From: Bacillota bacterium
GTDB lineage: Bacteria > Bacillota > Clostridia > Christensenellales > SZUA-584
Length of the DNA stretch: 64,000 bases
Reading direction: 5' to 3'
Assembly: GCA_023390815.1 (NCBI GenBank)
Contig: JAEWCC010000049.1
Span: forward strand, 118,925 to 182,924
Part shown: positions 63,361 to 64,000 of the stretch, in pieces
Position numbering within the stretch: position 1 is the stretch's first letter
How the letters are laid out: every line of letters begins with the position of its first letter
Program-made: the position numbers and the translations under genes
Notes under the pieces: generated by a model
The model's database searches: none
What the model was told of the DNA's origin: nothing
The model's input: only the letters and a program-made list of their open reading frames with translations

Positions 63361-63497
63361 AATGGTATGCACGCCGCCGGTTTTTTTGTTAGGAGTAAGA
63401 GGGTCCGGTTCCACGCATACCACCTCCTGAAATTGATACAAAAAGCGCCTGACGCTTTTCGGCAAAACCATTATAACACGCTACCCAAATAAATCAA
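63361..63497 (-). promoter_or_regulatory. corA promoter and structured leader
   Basis: Promoter TTGATT (63492-63497), 16-bp spacer, TATAAT (63470-63475). Transcript then has a hairpin AAAAGCG-TCAGG-CGCTTTTT at its very 5' end (about 63438-63461), and a larger stem GGTATGC...GCATACC with an inner CCGG-CCGG pair surrounding the nine-codon frame. No M-box consensus is recognised. Confidence 0.55.
63389..63418 (-). CDS. Nine-codon leader peptide in the corA 5' region
   Basis: ATG CGT GGA ACC GGA CCC TCT TAC TCC-type frame (nine codons, then TAA) encoding MRGTGPSYS. A perfect AGGAGG (63423-63428) lies 4 bases upstream. The frame is inside a stem formed by GGTATGC and GCATACC. It may couple translation to corA control; no homologue is recognised. 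Confidence 0.5.
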   Translation of the reverse strand: MRGTGPSYS

Positions 63498-63584
63498 CAA
63501 TCAGGTATTGCGAAAAATTTACACAAGGAATAAATAAGCAATAAGGTTGCGCTGTTTTGAACGGAAAACAAATTCTCTAAAAGG

Positions 63585-64000
63585 CTAATTCGACTGTTCC
63601 AGAATCTGCGCGTCCTGTACGGTGGCGAGAATATCGCCGGGCCACTGCACGGTAAATGATACTGCCGGATTGGCCCCAAGGCGCAGCTTCAGTCTGAGTT
63701 TTTTATTGACCATGACCGTCGTGCAGATGATCTCCACAGTGGCAATTTCCTCGCCGACGGGCGCATAGATCGTTTGCCCTGCGGAGATGTTACCGAGCGG
63801 CAGGCCGCCTACGATGACCATATACGAATTGGTCGCGCATACAACCTGGGACGCTCTTGAAATAGCAATGTTTCGCATCTGGGTACGAATCGGCGAAGGA
63901 GCCGGCGGGGGCACGGGCGGCGCAGGTACAGGGTTGGGCACGGGTGCCGGTCTTGGCGCAGCGGGCATAGGTGCGGGCTGGCCGGGCAGCCTTACTCCGC
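63585..64000 (-). CDS. Proline-rich protein with C-terminal beta domain (5' end beyond the window)
   Basis: The frame is open to the window edge, so only the last part is seen (at least 137 residues). It begins with an alanine/proline linker (PAPMPAAPRPAPVPNPVP and PPVPPPAPSP) and ends in a beta-rich domain of about 100 residues (AISRASQVVCATNSYMVIVGG, LGNISAGQTIYAPVGEE, LRLKLRLGANPAVSFTV). No family is recognised. The linker is typical of surface or coat proteins. Confidence 0.7.
   Translation of the reverse strand, partial: GVRLPGQPAPMPAAPRPAPVPNPVPAPPVPPPAPSPIRTQMRNIAISRASQVVCATNSYMVIVGGLPLGNISAGQTIYAPVGEEIATVEIICTTVMVNKKLRLKLRLGANPAVSFTVQWPGDILATVQDAQILEQSN

Noticed and set aside
1..64000. 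CRISPR arrays, insertion sequences, prophage genes or rRNA
   Set aside because: No regularly spaced repeats, transposase, integrase, phage structural genes or rRNA segments were seen on either strand.

Overview
The window looks like a contiguous stretch of chromosome from a low-pathogenicity-type anaerobic member of the Bacillota, class Clostridia, with a moderately GC-rich genome. The evidence is the canonical GGAGG-type ribosome binding sites with frequent TTG/GTG starts, a Pho box of the Bacillus type, RqcP, PepV, UPF0210 and QueT genes, an IspD-IspF fusion, a CotH-type surface protein, and a vanG-type operon arranged as in Clostridioides. No transposase, integrase, phage gene or CRISPR array is visible. 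The assignment to Clostridia is an inference from gene families; genus cannot be named from sequence alone.

1-13.3 kb is a cell-envelope and antibiotic defence region. A Qnr-like pentapeptide-repeat protein and a MerR regulator come first. Two resistance systems then stand back to back: a Bce-type peptide-antibiotic module (response regulator, kinase, ABC ATPase, FtsX-like permease; minus strand) and a complete vanG-type operon (vanR, vanS, D-Ala-D-Ser ligase, vanXY, membrane serine racemase vanT; plus strand). A membrane PAP2 phosphatase ends convergently with vanT. A 14-bp motif lies at exactly the same distance from the -10 of both the vanR and the vanG promoter, which points to VanR control of both.

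13.5-28.1 kb is a carbohydrate locus built around a LacI-type regulator and three near-identical palindromic operators. It holds an Rbs-type ABC importer, a fucose/arabinose-isomerase-like protein, an FGGY kinase, a DUF4432 epimerase-like protein, ribulose-phosphate 3-epimerase and a SIS isomerase. With these sit genes not expected in a plain pentose pathway: a uroporphyrinogen-decarboxylase-like methyltransferase homologue, an amidohydrolase, and an archaeal-type triosephosphate-isomerase homologue flanked by two divergent YjbQ proteins. This is the best candidate here for an undescribed pathway.

28.3-33.5 kb is a phosphate-uptake operon (pstB1-pstS-pstC-pstA-pstB2-phoU) behind a four-repeat Pho box. 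Its two PstB ATPases carry complementary damage: pstB1 has intact Walker motifs but a degenerate signature, and pstB2 has an intact signature but broken Walker A, Walker B and Q-loop. The expected product is an obligate heterodimer with one working ATP site.

33.9-64 kb is mostly housekeeping. It contains tRNA-Arg(CCU), a UPF0210 protein, PepV dipeptidase, UppP, a branched-chain aminotransferase, a large lamin-tail/CotH surface protein, a short-chain dehydrogenase with a nearby broken copy of its 3' end, an aminotransferase divergent from an amino-acid kinase, RecF, a ZIP transporter, a split chromate transporter, QueT under a probable preQ1 riboswitch, LeuRS, IspDF, RqcP, RadC, an FmdB-type zinc ribbon and CorA with a structured leader containing a nine-codon frame. 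The window ends inside a proline-rich protein.
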